In this document: piece by piece, positions 63,644-64,000 of the stretch | Numbering within the stretch: position 1 is the stretch's first letter | How the letters are laid out: the number at the start of each line of letters is the position of its first letter | Assembly: GCF_011044495.1 (NCBI RefSeq) | Contig: NZ_CP049143.1 | Location: forward strand, 4,588,001 to 4,652,000 | Direction of reading: 5' to 3' | Origin: Roseimicrobium sp. ORNL1 | GTDB taxonomy: Bacteria; Verrucomicrobiota; Verrucomicrobiia; Verrucomicrobiales; Verrucomicrobiaceae | DNA: 64,000 nucleotides | The notes under the pieces: generated by a model | Seen by the model: only the letters and a program-made list of their open reading frames with translations | Told to the model about the DNA's origin: nothing | Database searches by the model: none | Made by a program: the position numbers and the translations under genes

Positions 63644-64000
63644 ATGAACCGCAAACCCGCATCCGAATTCGACCAGGAATTGCTCGATCTCTATGACGAC
63701 TATGCGCACAGCCGCATCGACCGCCGTGGTTTTCTCGACCGTGCCTCGAAGTTTGCCGTGGGCGGCATGACGGCAGCGGCGCTGCTGGAAGCGCTCAGCC
63801 CGAACTACGCTTGGGCGCAGCAGGTACCCAAGGATGATGCACGCATCAAGGCGGAGTATGCCGAGTACGAGTCCCCGAAGGGTGGCGGCAAGATGCGTGG
63901 CTTGCTGGTGACGCCCGCGAATGCGAGCGGGAAGCTGCCGGGCATCATCGTGGTGCATGAGAACCGCGGGCTGAATCCGTACGTCGAGGATGTGGCGCGC
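63644..64000 (+). CDS. Tat-exported dienelactone hydrolase family protein, 3' end outside window
   Basis: The first 119 codons are visible. The N-terminus has [20 protein letters not shown], a twin-arginine signal, so the protein is exported folded. The mature part begins the alpha/beta-hydrolase fold with [20 protein letters not shown] and [22 protein letters not shown], the oxyanion-region signature of dienelactone hydrolase-like (YghX-type) proteins. The nucleophile and acid residues lie beyond the window. Confidence 0.85.
   Translation, partial: MNRKPASEFDQELLDLYDDYAHSRIDRRGFLDRASKFAVGGMTAAALLEALSPNYAWAQQVPKDDARIKAEYAEYESPKGGGKMRGLLVTPANASGKLPGIIVVHENRGLNPYVEDVAR

Overview
The window looks like a chromosomal segment of a verrucomicrobial bacterium (Verrucomicrobiota, probably Verrucomicrobiales). 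The basis is gene content: two DUF1080 proteins, a PSCyt1/DUF1549/DUF1553 cytochrome protein followed by a DUF1501 protein, a very large autotransporter-type beta-strand repeat protein with a PEP-CTERM tail, a Trx-heme-PDZ protein and several secreted carbohydrate-active enzymes. The DNA is GC-rich. I see no phage, transposase, CRISPR array or rRNA operon.

Layout. 1-16 kb: mixed accessory genes, namely a partial DUF1080 protein, a YlbF-like protein, a methyltransferase, a Trx-heme-PDZ protein, DUF1992, a transmembrane Ser/Thr kinase, a J-like/Sel1 membrane protein, a possible caspase-fold secreted protein, a TIKI/EreA-like protein, a cupin and a sialate O-acetylesterase-like SGNH enzyme. 16-20.5 kb: a translationally coupled KaiC-like ATPase and soluble hybrid histidine kinase. 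20.7-30.5 kb: housekeeping genes, namely lnt, cls and a same-strand run trpA, dapF, a small zinc-ribbon membrane protein, dapA, dapB, folK, panB. The gaps here are filled with inverted repeats, including two copies of a 211-bp structured element. 30.8-37.3 kb: a histone-H1-like basic protein, a degenerate ADP-ribosylglycohydrolase homologue, a VOC protein, and a GFA / ArsR / SRPBCC / DUF899 / small membrane protein cassette behind a perfect palindrome, then a PQQ-propeller protein. 37.5-43.3 kb: the 1949-residue beta-strand repeat protein. 43.4-43.9 kb: initiator tRNA-fMet, a GIY-YIG nuclease gene and a decayed second fMet copy. 44-51.3 kb: DUF1080, an OB-fold-like protein, the PSCyt/DUF1501 pair and a GH28-like protein. 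51.4-61.8 kb: a small operon of two DUF5985-like membrane proteins and a 131-residue protein, divergent from a 2392-residue poly-HAMP hybrid kinase that is followed 7 bp later by a second response-regulator/hybrid kinase. 62-64 kb: an Arg/His-rich secreted protein with a peptidoglycan-binding domain and a truncated Tat-exported dienelactone hydrolase.

The most unusual items are the tRNA-fMet/GIY-YIG/pseudo-tRNA unit, in which the nuclease gene ends inside the pseudo-tRNA anticodon loop; the 211-bp element, whose two copies differ by a base-pair-preserving double change in a 30-bp stem; the 14-repeat poly-HAMP kinase resembling fungal group III (Nik1/Os-1) kinases; and two orphan proteins with motif sets hinting at TIKI/EreA and clan CD folds. 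All calls come from reading the sequence and recalling families. No database search was run.
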